Positions 33,871 to 42,024 of a stretch of 64,000 nucleotides of DNA are shown one piece after another; the first letter of the stretch is position 1; each line of letters begins with the position of its first letter. A model generated the notes under the pieces. It was not told where the DNA came from and made no database searches. It saw only the letters and a program-made list of their open reading frames with translations. The stretch spans positions 173,092 through 237,091 of the forward strand of contig NZ_BMPG01000004.1 of assembly GCF_014647475.1 (NCBI RefSeq), given 5' to 3'. Position numbers and translations under genes: made by a program. The DNA is from Halocalculus aciditolerans. GTDB taxonomy: Archaea; Halobacteriota; Halobacteria; Halobacteriales; Halobacteriaceae.

Positions 33871-34419
33871 ATGAGGGTCGTGGAAGGCGTCTTCGACGTC
33901 GCGGACGTGGACGCGTTCGTCGCCGAACTCGGCGACGTCGGCGCGGGGACGGACGCGGCGGTGCAGGCGTTCGACGCGCGGTACGTCGTCGACGAAGCCC
34001 ACCTGGAGAGCGCGGTGGCGCACGCGGATCGAGCGTTCGAGCGCGGGGAGAACGTCGCGCGGGAACGCGCGGTCGAAATCCTCCTCTACGCCGCGGGCCG
34101 CCGCCAGATCTCACAGGCGCTCGCGATGGGCGTGAGCGAGGGCGAGACGCCCGCCGTCGTCGTTATCGACGGGGGTGAGCGAACCTCCGGTTCGCGAATC
34201 AGGGAGGAGCACAGCTCCGACCGTGGTGACGAGGACGCGGCAGCAGAGCGAGTCCGCGAACTCGACGCCTACGAGCCGGCCGAGACGCTCGGCGTCGCCG
34301 CCGACGAGGACCGAATCACCGACTTCTACGAGATTACGCCGGCCGAACGCGACGCCACGACCGCCGGACTGTCCGCGCTCGTTCGCGAGCGCGTTGCCCT
34401 CCTCGACGTCGAGAAATAG
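33871..34419 (+). CDS. cgi121: KEOPS complex subunit Cgi121
   Basis: A 182-residue protein from ATG 33871. Cgi121 features are the N-terminal strand VVEGVFDVADVDAFVAEL, AVQAFDARYVVDEAHLESAV, EILLYAAGRRQISQALAMGV and the final EITPAERDATTAGLSALVRE. Cgi121 binds tRNA and assists Kae1/Bud32 in t6A synthesis. Residues 101-120 (beginning GGERTSGSRI) are an extra loop whose DNA consists of two hairpin blocks identical in design to the spacer repeats: GCGAACC-TCC-GGTTCGC (34179-34195) and GGAGC-ACA-GCTCC (34206-34218). It lies 4 bp after hel308. Confidence 0.9.
   Translation: MRVVEGVFDVADVDAFVAELGDVGAGTDAAVQAFDARYVVDEAHLESAVAHADRAFERGENVARERAVEILLYAAGRRQISQALAMGVSEGETPAVVVIDGGERTSGSRIREEHSSDRGDEDAAAERVRELDAYEPAETLGVAADEDRITDFYEITPAERDATTAGLSALVRERVALLDVEK
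34179..34222. repeat. Spacer-type hairpin blocks inside cgi121
   Basis: GCGAACC-TCC-GGTTCGC (34179-34195) matches the design of GGCGGAACC-TCC-GGTTCCGCC at 21503-21523 (same loop, different stem). GGAGGAGC-ACA-GCTCCGACC (34203-34221) matches GGAGGAGC-TTGCTCCGAC near 19800. Both lie in frame in the KEOPS gene. Confidence 0.65.
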
Positions 34420-34523
34420 GGAGTACCGGGGCTTTCGGAGCCACCGACGCACCCGATGTCTCGCGCCGCGTGGACCACCGGACAGCCATCATTCTCTTCC
34501 GGGAGGCGTGAGAACGTCCGCGT

Positions 34524-34892
34524 ATGCCGGACCGAGAGCGATCGCACACGGAGAAGATGGCGGCGAAAGAGGAGTCGCGCGCCGAACGTGTCGAGGAGAC
34601 GCTGGAGGCCGTCGAGGCGACGGTCGGTCACGCGTCGTATCCGTCGAACACGGACGAGCTCCGCGCGGTCTACGCCGACCGGGAGAACGAGCTGCCGAAC
34701 GAGACGGAGAGCCTCGCGGACGTCTTCGACCGGCTCGCCGACGACGAGTACGAGACGGAGGCGGAGGCCCGCGAGGCCATCCTCGGCGAGCTCACGGGGC
34801 CGGCCGGCGAGGAGCACGGCGACATCTCGGAGTACAACTCGGAGCGCGAGCTGGAAGAGCTCGCGGCCGAGAAACGCGACGAAGAGCCGTAG
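34524..34892 (+). CDS. DUF5789-like small acidic protein
   Basis: A 122-residue, very acidic protein. The middle carries a compact helical motif (ATVGHASYPSNTDELRAVYA, SLADVFDRLADDEYETEAEA) similar to the DUF2795/DUF5789 group of small haloarchaeal proteins, flanked by charged coils. The function is unknown. It stands alone downstream of cgi121 with a 104-bp gap. Confidence 0.65.
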   Translation: MPDRERSHTEKMAAKEESRAERVEETLEAVEATVGHASYPSNTDELRAVYADRENELPNETESLADVFDRLADDEYETEAEAREAILGELTGPAGEEHGDISEYNSERELEELAAEKRDEEP

Positions 34893-34994
34893 CGCGGCGC
34901 GGCGGTCACGCAGTGCGGCGCGACGACGCGCGACGCGTCGGCGAGAATCGCGTCGGCTGAGAAGAGGGGGATAGATGGTCGGCTGGTCGGTTCG

Positions 34995-35765
34995 TTACGC
35001 CTGCGTGGGCGTGGTCCAGTGCCGGTAGAGCGCGCCGCCGACGGCGAACGCGACCGCGGCGGCGGCGATAGCGACGACGGTGGTGCCGCCGAGGACGCCC
35101 CACTGGAAGAGGCCGACGGCGACGAAGACGGCCGCGCCGGCGGCCTGCACGAACGCCATCGGGAGGACGCGTTCGGCGGCCGTGCCGATGACGGCGTCGA
35201 TGCCGGTGCGGAGAGCGAGGCCGAGCCACGCGCCGACGATGACGGCGACCGGGGAGTCCGGGAAGGTCGCGCCGAGGTTGATGGTGAGAATCTGGGTCTT
35301 GTCGCCGAACTCGGCGATGGCGATGGCGACGAAGGAGATGACGAAGGCTCCGGAGCCCTGAAGGCGGTCGTAGAGGTCGCCGGGGAAGATGCCGGCGAAG
35401 ACGTCGCTGGCGACCGCTTCGCCGTCGCGTGTGTAGAGCGAGTACGCCTGAGCGCACGTCCAGAGGCCGACGAGGACGAAGAGCGCGCCCGTGAGGAGCG
35501 GGGTGACGCCGCCGGGGAGCGCCCCGAGAACGGCAGACCCGACCGAGACTTCGACGACGTTCCAAGCGGCGAACGCGGTGACCGCGCCGAGGAAGACGCG
35601 TTTCGCGTCGTAGATGGTCGCGAGCGTGATGACGGCGAGCTGGCCCTTGTCGCCGAAGGTCGCGAGGAAGTTCGTCACGAACGCGGTGACCGCCGGCCCG
35701 AAGTGGTCGTACTGGTCGATGAGGCCGCTGATGCCGCTGGCGTCGAGCGGGACCGGAGCGACCAC
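34995..35765 (-). CDS. GDT1/TMEM165-family cation transporter
   Basis: A 256-residue membrane protein with two inverted-repeat halves. Each half has the signature E/T-x-G-D-K motif: FLATFGDKGQLAVITLA in helix 1 and AIAEFGDKTQILTINLGA in the second half. The first copy has Thr in place of the usual Glu, which may affect ion choice. The family exchanges Ca2+ or Mn2+ for H+. About six to seven helices are visible, with a charged central loop (YTRDGEAVASDVF). Confidence 0.85.
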   Translation of the reverse strand: MVAPVPLDASGISGLIDQYDHFGPAVTAFVTNFLATFGDKGQLAVITLATIYDAKRVFLGAVTAFAAWNVVEVSVGSAVLGALPGGVTPLLTGALFVLVGLWTCAQAYSLYTRDGEAVASDVFAGIFPGDLYDRLQGSGAFVISFVAIAIAEFGDKTQILTINLGATFPDSPVAVIVGAWLGLALRTGIDAVIGTAAERVLPMAFVQAAGAAVFVAVGLFQWGVLGGTTVVAIAAAAVAFAVGGALYRHWTTPTQA

Positions 35766-36005
35766 GCTACGCGGCCCCCGTCACGCGGTCGCTCGGCGCG
35801 GCCGCTCCCCGGATCGCGGCCGGGAGCCGAGGCGTCCGTGATGGCTGTGCGTCGACTCGCCGAGCGACGGAACGCCGCGGCCGCCGCCCCGTCGCGTTCT
35901 CAGACATCGTTATCACGAGTTAGCCACGTCTAAACTTTATGTTTGGCGGTAGTGGTGTCAGGACGGATGGCGAAAGTTATGCCGGTGGCGACCATTCTGT
36001 CGCGT

Positions 36006-36572
36006 ATGCGTCGACGCGACTACTTACGCGCGAGCGGCCTCGCAGCGACCACCGCATTGCTCGCAGGCTGCGGCGGCGGGGGCGGAAACGTCGAGACCTA
36101 CGACGTCGCCGGCGGCGCGAACACCCAAACCATCGAAGTCGAGATGACGTCCTCCGGCGGCCAGATATTCGACCCGCACGTCGTCTGGATCCAACAGGGC
36201 GGCACGGTCACCTTCAACAACACCGTCGGTTCACACACCACCACCTCCTACTCCGCTGACAACGACAAGCCCCAGCGCATCCCCGACGACGCCGACGGCT
36301 GGGACTCCGGCACCCTCACCAGCGGCACCTTCGACCACACCTTCGACGTCGAAGGCGTCTACGACTACTACTGCATCCCCCACGAATCCATGGGCATGCT
36401 CGGTTCCGTCATCGTCGGCAACCCCGACCCCGACGGCCAGCCCGCCCTCGCCGACCCACAGGACAGCCTCCCCGGCGGCGCGGCGACCGAACTCCGCGCC
36501 CTCAACAAGACCGTCGAAGAAGCACTCACCAGCGGGTCGAGCGGCGCACGGAACAACTCCAACGCCGACTAA
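36006..36572 (+). CDS. Halocyanin-like blue copper lipoprotein
   Basis: A 188-residue protein from ATG 36006. The N-terminus MRRRDYLRASG followed by a hydrophobic stretch and LLAGCGG is a Tat signal with lipobox. The cupredoxin domain holds the copper ligands: His in TVGSHTTTS, Cys and His in YYCIPHES, and Met in MGMLGSV. A Ser/Asn-rich tail follows. Halocyanins carry electrons at the outer membrane surface, for example from the bc complex to a terminal oxidase. Start 36006 places RR at residue 2. Confidence 0.9.
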   Translation: MRRRDYLRASGLAATTALLAGCGGGGGNVETYDVAGGANTQTIEVEMTSSGGQIFDPHVVWIQQGGTVTFNNTVGSHTTTSYSADNDKPQRIPDDADGWDSGTLTSGTFDHTFDVEGVYDYYCIPHESMGMLGSVIVGNPDPDGQPALADPQDSLPGGAATELRALNKTVEEALTSGSSGARNNSNAD

Positions 36573-36720
36573 GGGGCAAGGAACCGCCACGACTCCGGCG
36601 TCGACGGCCGACACGACGACGACGGAGTTCGGAACGCGATTTCCCAGGGTTATCCGGAATCAGTCGTAGCTCGCGGTCAAGTGGAGAGACGTCTCTGTCG
36701 AAGTGTGAGAATGGAAGAAT

Positions 36721-36792
36721 AGTTCCACCAGGATTCGAACCTGGGTCGTTGCCCCCAGAAGGCAACAGGATTGGCCACTACCCCATGGAACT
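36721..36792 (-). tRNA. tRNA-Gln (CTG)
   Basis: On the minus strand, acceptor arms AGTTCCA and TGGAACT pair perfectly, the T arm has GGTTCGAATCC, and the anticodon stem TTGCC/GGCAA encloses the loop TTCTGGG, giving anticodon CTG. The length is 72 nt with no encoded CCA. No intron is seen. Confidence 0.93.
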
Positions 36793-37178
36793 GTGTGGTC
36801 GCTGTCGGCGACTTCTGCTTCGCATCCCACCGTAGACTACGGCCGGATATGAGTCTTGCGGACCACGACCGATAGAGAACGAGGTGTCGCGACGGTCGTT
36901 CTCGTCGTTCGGGCGTGGTGTGGGAAAACCGCCGTGGCTCGGGAGTGTCGAGTTGGGAATGTGCGAGAAGGAGAACGTCGGCGTCGAGGCGAGTCGGTGG
37001 GTTTCGTATCCCTCAGTGGGCGTCCGGAGTCCTCGGGAGGCCACTGGGGCGGGTGTCGAGTGGAGGCTGAAGTGGACGATATCGGACGACCCGTCGGGGG
37101 TTCCAGTCGAAACGGAGGGGTTCGGCCGAACGTGCCTAAATCACCAGTTATTTCTCCGTAGTTTACCCACATCTGTGT
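36793..37178. other. 386-bp spacer between tRNA-Gln and purO
   Basis: No accepted gene: open frames give basic or Gly-rich peptides. Near the right end is an origin-recognition-box-like sequence, GTTCCAGTCGAAACGGAGG (37100-37118) followed by GGTT, then an AT-rich stretch containing the purO promoter. Confidence 0.4.
37148..37153 (+). promoter_or_regulatory. TATA-like promoter of purO
   Basis: TTATTT lies 26-31 bp before the ATG at 37179, the only AT-rich block in the immediate upstream region. Confidence 0.5.
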
Positions 37179-37751
37179 ATGTACGTTGGGCGGTTCGTGG
37201 TCGTCGGTCCGGGCATCGGTGCGTATCGAGTGTCGTCGCGCTCGTTCCCGAACCGAGAGGTCGTGGAGCGCGACGGGATGTTGACGGTCGTGCCGACGGC
37301 GGACGCGGAGCCGACGGACAACCCCTACGTCTCCTACAACTGCCTGCGGCCCGCGGACGCGGGAGCGGTGGTGGGGAACGGCTCGCACGTCGACCCGGTC
37401 GCGGAGAAAGTCGAGCGGGGGTATCCGGCGCGGGACGCGCTCGCGGAGGCCCTGCTGGCGATGGACTACGAGAAGGACGACTACGACACGCCGAGAGTCG
37501 CCGGCGTCGTCGAGGCGGAGACGGCGACCATCGGCGTGGTCCGGAGGGACGCGTTGCTCGTCGAGGAGGTTTCGGAGCCGACGCTCGTCGCGACCTACGA
37601 GAAGAACGCGCCGACGCCGTTCGCGCTGGACGCCGTGAGTGCGAGCGAGGCGGCGCGCGACGTCTACGAGGCGGATTTCGAGCACGCGGTCTGCGCGGCG
37701 GGCGTCACCGTCGACGGCGGCGGCGTGACGTCCGCGGTCTACAACGGCTAA
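37179..37751 (+). CDS. purO: IMP cyclohydrolase (archaeal PurO)
   Basis: A 190-residue protein matching Pur[72 protein letters not shown] and a C-terminal [16 protein letters not shown]. The enzyme closes FAICAR to IMP in archaeal purine synthesis, replacing bacterial PurH. A metallophosphoesterase gene follows 36 bp later. Confidence 0.95.
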   Translation: MYVGRFVVVGPGIGAYRVSSRSFPNREVVERDGMLTVVPTADAEPTDNPYVSYNCLRPADAGAVVGNGSHVDPVAEKVERGYPARDALAEALLAMDYEKDDYDTPRVAGVVEAETATIGVVRRDALLVEEVSEPTLVATYEKNAPTPFALDAVSASEAARDVYEADFEHAVCAAGVTVDGGGVTSAVYNG

Positions 37752-37787
37752 CCAAGCTTTAGGCGGCCGGCGGTCCGTGTTCTCCGT

Positions 37788-38447
37788 ATGCGAATCGGTG
37801 TGATTTCCGACGTCCACGCGAACCTCGTGGCGCTGGAGGCGGTGCTCTCGGATATGCCCGCGGTGGACGAGCTCGTCTGCGCGGGCGACGTCGTCGGCTA
37901 CAACCCGTGGCCGGCCGAGTGCGTCGAGCGCGTCCGCGAGGAAGCGGCAGCGTGCGTGATGGGGAACCACGACCGGAAGGTCGCGCTCGGCGAGAACTAC
38001 CGCGCGAACGAGATGGCGCGCGCCGGCATCGGCCTCGCGCAGCGAGCGCTCTCCGCCGAACAGCTGGAGTGGCTGCGCGCGCTCCCCGAGAAGACCCGCG
38101 CCGCCGACGGCCGCGTGAAAATCGTCCACGGCCACCCCGCCGACCCCGACCGCTACACGTATCCCGAACTGTTCGGTCAGGACCTCCTCGGCGACGAGGA
38201 CGTCCTCGTCATGGGGCACACGCACGTCCAACACCACGAGGTCTACGACGCGGGCATCGCGCTGAACCCGGGGAGCGTCGGCCAGCCCCGCGACGGCGAC
38301 CCCCGCGCCGCCTACGCCGTCGTCGACCTCGAGAACATGGACGTCACAGAGCACCGCGTCGACTACGACATCGACGCCGTCGCCGACGCCGTCAGCGACG
38401 CCGGACTCCCGAAGGACACCGGCGAACGCCTCCGACAGGGGAAGTAG
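37788..38447 (+). CDS. YfcE/MJ0936-type metallophosphoesterase
   Basis: A 219-residue calcineurin-like phosphoesterase. Dimetal motifs: VISDVHANLVALEAV (DxH), CAGDVVGYNPWP (GDxxG), CVMGNHDRKV (GNHD), VHGHP and MGHTHVQHH (GHTH). Such enzymes hydrolyse phosphodiesters; the substrate is unknown. It is tandem with purO and may share its transcript. Confidence 0.92.
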   Translation: MRIGVISDVHANLVALEAVLSDMPAVDELVCAGDVVGYNPWPAECVERVREEAAACVMGNHDRKVALGENYRANEMARAGIGLAQRALSAEQLEWLRALPEKTRAADGRVKIVHGHPADPDRYTYPELFGQDLLGDEDVLVMGHTHVQHHEVYDAGIALNPGSVGQPRDGDPRAAYAVVDLENMDVTEHRVDYDIDAVADAVSDAGLPKDTGERLRQGK

Positions 38448-38784
38448 TCGGAGACCGCGACCGGACAGCCGCCGAGTGTCGGCAGGCGAGACAGCCGCTA
38501 CGGAGGGCGGGTCATCGAAAGGGGTTCTCGCGAGGGCCGGAGTCCACGCGAGCAAAGCGAGTGTGGGCAAGGAGGAGCTTGCCTCCGACTGAGGGCGAGT
38601 GAGAGCAAGCGGGGCGATGCACGTCCCGCCACGGCGGCCTCTCGCGTGTCTCCGAGCGACCCCTATCCTGAGCGCTAGCGAAGGATACGTCGCTCAGAGC
38701 GCGCGAGAGGTCGCGGGCGTTCGGAAACGCCGGAGACGACGTCTCCGGTAGTAGGTCGAGCGGCGGAGGATTAGGGAAGAACGA
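38448..38784. other. 337-bp convergent spacer with hairpin blocks
   Basis: Between the phosphoesterase and tryptophanase stops. Contains GGCAAG/CTTGCC with a GAGGAG loop (about 38566-38582), the folded element copy B (38638-38710), then GGCGTT/AACGCC (about 38717-38732) and GGAGAC-GAC-GTCTCC. No gene. Confidence 0.55.
38638..38710. repeat. Folded palindromic element, copy B
   Basis: Outer stem CCTCTCGCG (38638-38646) with CGCGAGAGG (38702-38710), perfect. Middle stem GAGCGAC (38654-38660) with GTCGCTC (38689-38695), perfect. Inner stem TATCCT (38664-38669) with AGGATA (38682-38687). The layout equals copy A at 3562-3635, with compensating changes in the outer, middle and inner stems. Confidence 0.6.
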
Positions 38785-40140
38785 CTATGCCAGCGGCTCC
38801 AAGCGTGCGGAGAAGTGGCGGAGTTCGGGGACGCTCGGCTCGCTCACGACGCGGTAGCCCGTGAGTTCGTCGGCGCGGTCGGCGACGGCGGCGGCGGTGT
38901 CGACGACGTGTCGGATGTCCTCGGCGCTGTAGGTGCGGCGGGGGAGGGCGAGGCGGACGAGGTCGGGACGATCAGTATCGGGGAAGGCGAAGCTCCCGAG
39001 TTCGACGCCGCGGACGCCGCCTTCCTCGTAGAGGGCGCAGACGAGGGCTTGACCGGGGAACTCTGAACTCTCGATGTGGGGGAGGAGGGCGTTGGCGTCG
39101 AGGTAGACGGCGTGGCCGCCGGGCGGCCAGTAGATGGGGACGCCGGCGTCGTCGAGTGCTTCGCCGAGCTCTCGTACTTGTTCGACGCGTGCGGTGACGT
39201 AGTGGTCGGTGACAGCCTCTCGAAGACCGACGGCGAAGGCTTCGAGGTCGCGGCCGGCCATCCCGCCGTAGCTCGTAAAGCCCTCGTAGAGGATGCCGCG
39301 CTGGCGGCAGGCGTCGTAGAGGGCGTCGAGGTCGGGGGTGTCGCGGACGGCGACGAACCCGCCGATGTTCGTGAGGCCGTCCTTCTTCCCGGACATGACG
39401 ACGGCGTCGGCGTAGGAGAGTTCCTCGCGGGCGATGGCGGCGACGCTCTCCCCTTCGAACTCTGGTTCGCGCTGCTGGACGAAAGCGGCGTTCTCGGCGA
39501 ACCGGCAGGCGTCGATGACGAAGGTGGCGTCGATTTCGTCGGCGAACGCGCGGGTCTCGCGGAGGTTCGCGACGGAGACGGGCTGGCCGGCGGTCGAGTT
39601 GTTCGTGATGGTGACGACGACGGCGGGAATGTTTTCGGGGCCGACGTCGTCGGCGACGTCGCGGGCGGCGTCGACGTCGAAGTTCCCCTTGAAGGGGTGT
39701 TCGGAGTCGAAGTCGCCTGCTTCCTCGGTGGGGCAGTCGACGGGGTCGGCACCGTTCGCCGCGATGTGGGCGCGCGTCGTGTCGAAGTGCGCGTTGTTGA
39801 GGACGGTGTCGCCCTCGGCGACCAGCGAGCCGTAGAGGACGTTCTCCGCGCCGCGGCCCTGGTGGGCGGGGACGATTCGACTGAACCCCATCGTCTCCTC
39901 GACGGCCTCCCGGAGGTGGTCGAAGCTGGACGCGCCGGCGTAGGCTTCGTCGCCGAGGAGGAGGGCCGCCCACTGCTCGCTGCTCATCGTCCCCGTTCCG
40001 GAGTCGGTGAGGAGGTCGACGAAGACCCGGTCCGAGGGGAGGTTGAAGACGTTGTAGCCCGCCTCGCTGAGGGCGCGTTCGCGTTCCTCGGGAGGCACGA
40101 GTCGGGTCGGTTCGACCATCTTCGCACGGTAGCCACGCAT
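38785..40140 (-). CDS. tnaA: Tryptophanase
   Basis: A 451-residue PLP enzyme of the beta-eliminating lyase family. TnaA/TPL signatures are DLLTDSGTGTMSSEQWAAL, PAHQGRGAENVLYG, NNAHFDTTRAHI, TNNSTAGQPVSVANLRE, FVIDACRFAENAAF and the PLP-lysine segment VVMSGKKDGLTNIGG (Lys252/253). It splits tryptophan into indole, pyruvate and ammonia; a tyrosine-phenol-lyase activity is less likely but not excluded. The first methionine of the frame is used; Met8 is an alternative. It stands alone between a folded repeat and the aspartate kinase gene. Confidence 0.9.
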   Translation of the reverse strand: MRGYRAKMVEPTRLVPPEERERALSEAGYNVFNLPSDRVFVDLLTDSGTGTMSSEQWAALLLGDEAYAGASSFDHLREAVEETMGFSRIVPAHQGRGAENVLYGSLVAEGDTVLNNAHFDTTRAHIAANGADPVDCPTEEAGDFDSEHPFKGNFDVDAARDVADDVGPENIPAVVVTITNNSTAGQPVSVANLRETRAFADEIDATFVIDACRFAENAAFVQQREPEFEGESVAAIAREELSYADAVVMSGKKDGLTNIGGFVAVRDTPDLDALYDACRQRGILYEGFTSYGGMAGRDLEAFAVGLREAVTDHYVTARVEQVRELGEALDDAGVPIYWPPGGHAVYLDANALLPHIESSEFPGQALVCALYEEGGVRGVELGSFAFPDTDRPDLVRLALPRRTYSAEDIRHVVDTAAAVADRADELTGYRVVSEPSVPELRHFSARLEPLA

Positions 40141-40242
40141 ACTGTCTACGAGGCGTGAAATCGTGAAAGCTCCTCCTGAGACGGGGTGTACGCGGCTGTG
40201 CAGAACCTCGGGGTAGTGTACAGAAGTGGCCGACGGCGGAGG

Positions 40243-41427
40243 TTACTGGGAGAAGTGGTTCTGGAGGATTTCGAGGGTCTCCTCGCGGTCCTCCCAGTCG
40301 ACGAAGATGGCGACGGACGTCGCGGACGTGATGACGTCGTGGATGTTGATGCCGGCGTCGCTGATGGGTTCGACGATGCCGTGGATGACGCCGGGCTGGT
40401 TGGGGAGTTCGCCGCCGAGGACGCGGAGGACGGCGACGTCGTCCGTGACCGTGACGGAGGAGAGGATGTCGTTCTCGATGACGGCCTGGTGGACGATGTT
40501 CTCGGCGCGCTCGGCGACGCTGTCGTCGACGTAGAACGTCATGGAGTCCATGCCGGAGGCGATGGCGTCGAGGTTGATGTCGGCATCCGAGAGCGCGGTG
40601 GTGAGGCGAGACGCGATACCCGGGGAGTTCCGGATGGCGCGGCCGGCGACGGTGAGGCAGGCCATCGGCGTGTCCCGCATGTCGATCATGTTCTCGAAGG
40701 TGCCTTCGATGTTCGTGCCGCCCGTGAGGAGGTCGCCGTGCTGGTAGTGAATGACGCGGACGTCGAGGCTGTCGTCCTTGTAAGAGAGCGCGCTCGGAGC
40801 GACGACTTCCGCGCCGCGGAAGGAGAGGCTGCGGAGTTCGTCGACGGTGATCTCGCCGACGTTCCGCGCGCCTTCGACGACGTGGGGGTCGCCGGTCATG
40901 ATGCCTTCGACGTCGGTGACGATGACGACTTCGTCGGCGTCCATGTAGCGGCCGAGCATCACGGCGGTCGTGTCGCTGCCGCCGCGGCCGAGCGTGGTGA
41001 CGTTCCCGTCGAGGTCTTCGGCGAGGAAGCCGGTGATGACGGGGACGGTGCCGTCGAGTTTCTTCGCGAGCGCCTGCGCGCGCTTCCGGGTTTCCTCGAC
41101 GTCGACCTCGCCGCGGGAGTTGGTGACGACGGGCCAGTCGGGGTGGCCGGGTTCGATGAAGGTGGCGTCGACGTCGCGCGCGGCGAGCGCGGCCTTGAGC
41201 ATCCGGACGCTCGTTCGCTCGCCCATCGAGACGATTTCGGCGCGGTCCTCGTCTTCGGCTTCGAACGTGATGGAGTCGAGGAGGTCGTCGGTCGTCGAGC
41301 CCATGGCGGACGCGACGACGGCGATTTCGTTCCCGGCGGCGACGACGTCGGCGATGGAGTCGGCGGCGCGCTCGATCCGTTCGCCGCTCCCGAGGCTCGT
41401 TCCGCCGAACTTCGCGACTACGCGCAT
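40243..41427 (-). CDS. lysC: Aspartate kinase
   Basis: A 394-residue protein. The kinase domain has VVAKFGGTSLGSGERI, SMGERTSVRML, TLGRGGSDTTAVMLG and YMDADEVVIVTDVEGIMTGDP. Two ACT domains occupy the last 130 residues (ACLTVAGRAIRNSPGIASRL, VTDDVAVLRVLGGELPNQPG), the usual site of lysine/threonine feedback control. It catalyses the first step of the aspartate family pathway. No other pathway gene is adjacent. Confidence 0.95.
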   Translation of the reverse strand: MRVVAKFGGTSLGSGERIERAADSIADVVAAGNEIAVVASAMGSTTDDLLDSITFEAEDEDRAEIVSMGERTSVRMLKAALAARDVDATFIEPGHPDWPVVTNSRGEVDVEETRKRAQALAKKLDGTVPVITGFLAEDLDGNVTTLGRGGSDTTAVMLGRYMDADEVVIVTDVEGIMTGDPHVVEGARNVGEITVDELRSLSFRGAEVVAPSALSYKDDSLDVRVIHYQHGDLLTGGTNIEGTFENMIDMRDTPMACLTVAGRAIRNSPGIASRLTTALSDADINLDAIASGMDSMTFYVDDSVAERAENIVHQAVIENDILSSVTVTDDVAVLRVLGGELPNQPGVIHGIVEPISDAGINIHDVITSATSVAIFVDWEDREETLEILQNHFSQ

Positions 41428-41565
41428 CGATTCCTCCGCGGCGTGCGAATACGATTCATGGCGTGACGTAGCGGCGAGGCAAGCAAAACGTTATCCCTCC
41501 ATGCGAAAACGGACGGTGTCTTCGGCTCCCGGGGGCTTAACCACGCGCGCGGCCTCTCTCGGGGT

Positions 41566-41985
41566 ATGGAGGAGATGGAGGTCCGTGAGGCCACGCCGGC
41601 GGACGTCGACGCGATATGCGCGCTCCTCGACGCGCCGACGCGCGCCACAGAGCGCCTGCTCGCCGAGCGGTCGGTCGTCGTCGGAGAGGCAGATGTCGAG
41701 GCGAACGCGTCAGCCGCCGAGGACGACCGGCAGATTGTGGGCGTGTGTGCGTTCGACTACTGGGACGATGCGGTGCAGGTGACGCGGCTCGCGTCCGAAA
41801 CCGGGGCGGTCGACGCGCTCCTCGCGCCGGCACTCGAGCGAGCGGCGGCGGCGGGCGTGCCGGTCGAGGTGCTCGTCGTCGACGGCGGTTTAGTCGAAGC
41901 GCTCCGCGCGGCGGGGTTCGAGGAAACGGAGGGCGGCCCGCGGTTCGAGGGTCGCGTCACTCGAGTGTTCCGGCAAGAACCGTAG
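41566..41985 (+). CDS. Small GNAT-like acyltransferase domain protein
   Basis: A 139-residue protein. The opening MEVREATPADVDAICALLDA is the usual first strand and helix of GNAT acetyltransferases, and VCAFDYWDDAVQVTRLAS and the C-terminal ALRAAGFEETEGGPRFEG fit the end of the fold. The acetyl-CoA P-loop (Q/RxxGxG/A) is not clear, so catalysis is uncertain. Divergent from the aspartate kinase gene. Confidence 0.65.
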   Translation: MEEMEVREATPADVDAICALLDAPTRATERLLAERSVVVGEADVEANASAAEDDRQIVGVCAFDYWDDAVQVTRLASETGAVDALLAPALERAAAAGVPVEVLVVDGGLVEALRAAGFEETEGGPRFEGRVTRVFRQEP

Positions 41986-42024
41986 TTCCACGCGAAACGA
42001 AGGGGTCGCGGGAAGCGTGAGGAG

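Noticed and set aside
36856..37161. 101-codon frame upstream of purO
   Set aside because: It has Arg/Gly-rich non-halophilic composition and overlaps the purO promoter and the ORB-like sequence; a second open frame on the same strand is equally long.
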